From positions 1-14,441 of the forward strand of contig JABMQB010000029.1 in assembly GCA_013203525.1 (NCBI GenBank): DNA of 14,441 nucleotides, given 5' to 3'. The notes under the pieces were generated by a model. That model was not told the origin of the DNA, ran no database searches, and saw only the letters and a list, made by a program, of their open reading frames with translations. The stretch comes from Mariniphaga sp. GTDB lineage: Bacteria > Bacteroidota > Bacteroidia > Bacteroidales > Prolixibacteraceae. The position numbers were made by a program, and so were the translations under genes. Shown one piece after another: positions 14,423-14,441 of this stretch; position 1 is the first letter of the stretch, and each line of letters starts with the position of its first letter.

Positions 14423-14441
14423 GATGTCTACTTTTGAGTTA

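Noticed and set aside
1..14441. Genome-wide reassignment of TAA or TAG to leucine
   Set aside because: Intact genes in the window end naturally at TAA (symporter, epimerase, GNAT, hydrolase, cupin, DUF3795) and TAG (GH5, GH130, Gfo/Idh, GH43) at expected lengths, often with the next gene starting within a few bases.

Overview
The window looks like chromosomal DNA of a free-living or gut member of the Bacteroidota (Bacteroidales/Marinilabiliales-like). This is inferred from the AT-rich composition, the absence of strong Shine-Dalgarno sequences, signal peptides ending in ...AQ, and a gene content dominated by glycan-degrading enzymes. There is no rRNA, tRNA, CRISPR array or recognisable transposase gene.

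Layout. Positions 3-3748 carry three leftward genes: a secreted GH5 glycosidase, a secreted GH20-like TIM-barrel protein, and a Tat-exported Gfo/Idh/MocA oxidoreductase. The oxidoreductase has its last 36 codons cut off by an in-frame TAA. Terminator-like hairpins follow the second and third of these, so they are probably separate transcripts. A 307-bp divergent intergenic region (3749-4055) contains nested inverted repeats just before the rightward cluster. Positions 4056-9971 hold a rightward cluster: SSS-family sodium/sugar symporter, GH130 mannosyl-glucose phosphorylase, a second cytoplasmic Gfo/Idh oxidoreductase, an AGE/cellobiose (mannobiose) 2-epimerase, and a GNAT acetyltransferase. 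A pair of inverted REP-like hairpins lies before the epimerase gene. Positions 10128-13070 hold a second rightward group: periplasmic serine hydrolase (beta-lactamase fold), small cupin, Cys-rich DUF3795-like protein, and a trypsin-like serine protease gene broken by three in-frame stops. Positions 13086-14222 carry a leftward secreted GH43 glycosidase. The right edge has a terminator-like hairpin that probably belongs to a leftward gene outside the window.

How the genes work together. Symporter, 2-epimerase and GH130 phosphorylase form the established mannobiose route. Beta-1,4-mannobiose is imported, epimerised to 4-O-beta-mannosyl-glucose, and cleaved by phosphate to mannose-1-phosphate and glucose. 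The secreted GH5 enzyme could supply mannobiose from mannan, but its substrate cannot be fixed from the sequence. The two Gfo/Idh oxidoreductases, one exported and one inside the core operon, are the least explained part. The clearest anomalies are the in-frame stop codons in two genes whose reading frames are otherwise intact, most of them one base away from a leucine codon.
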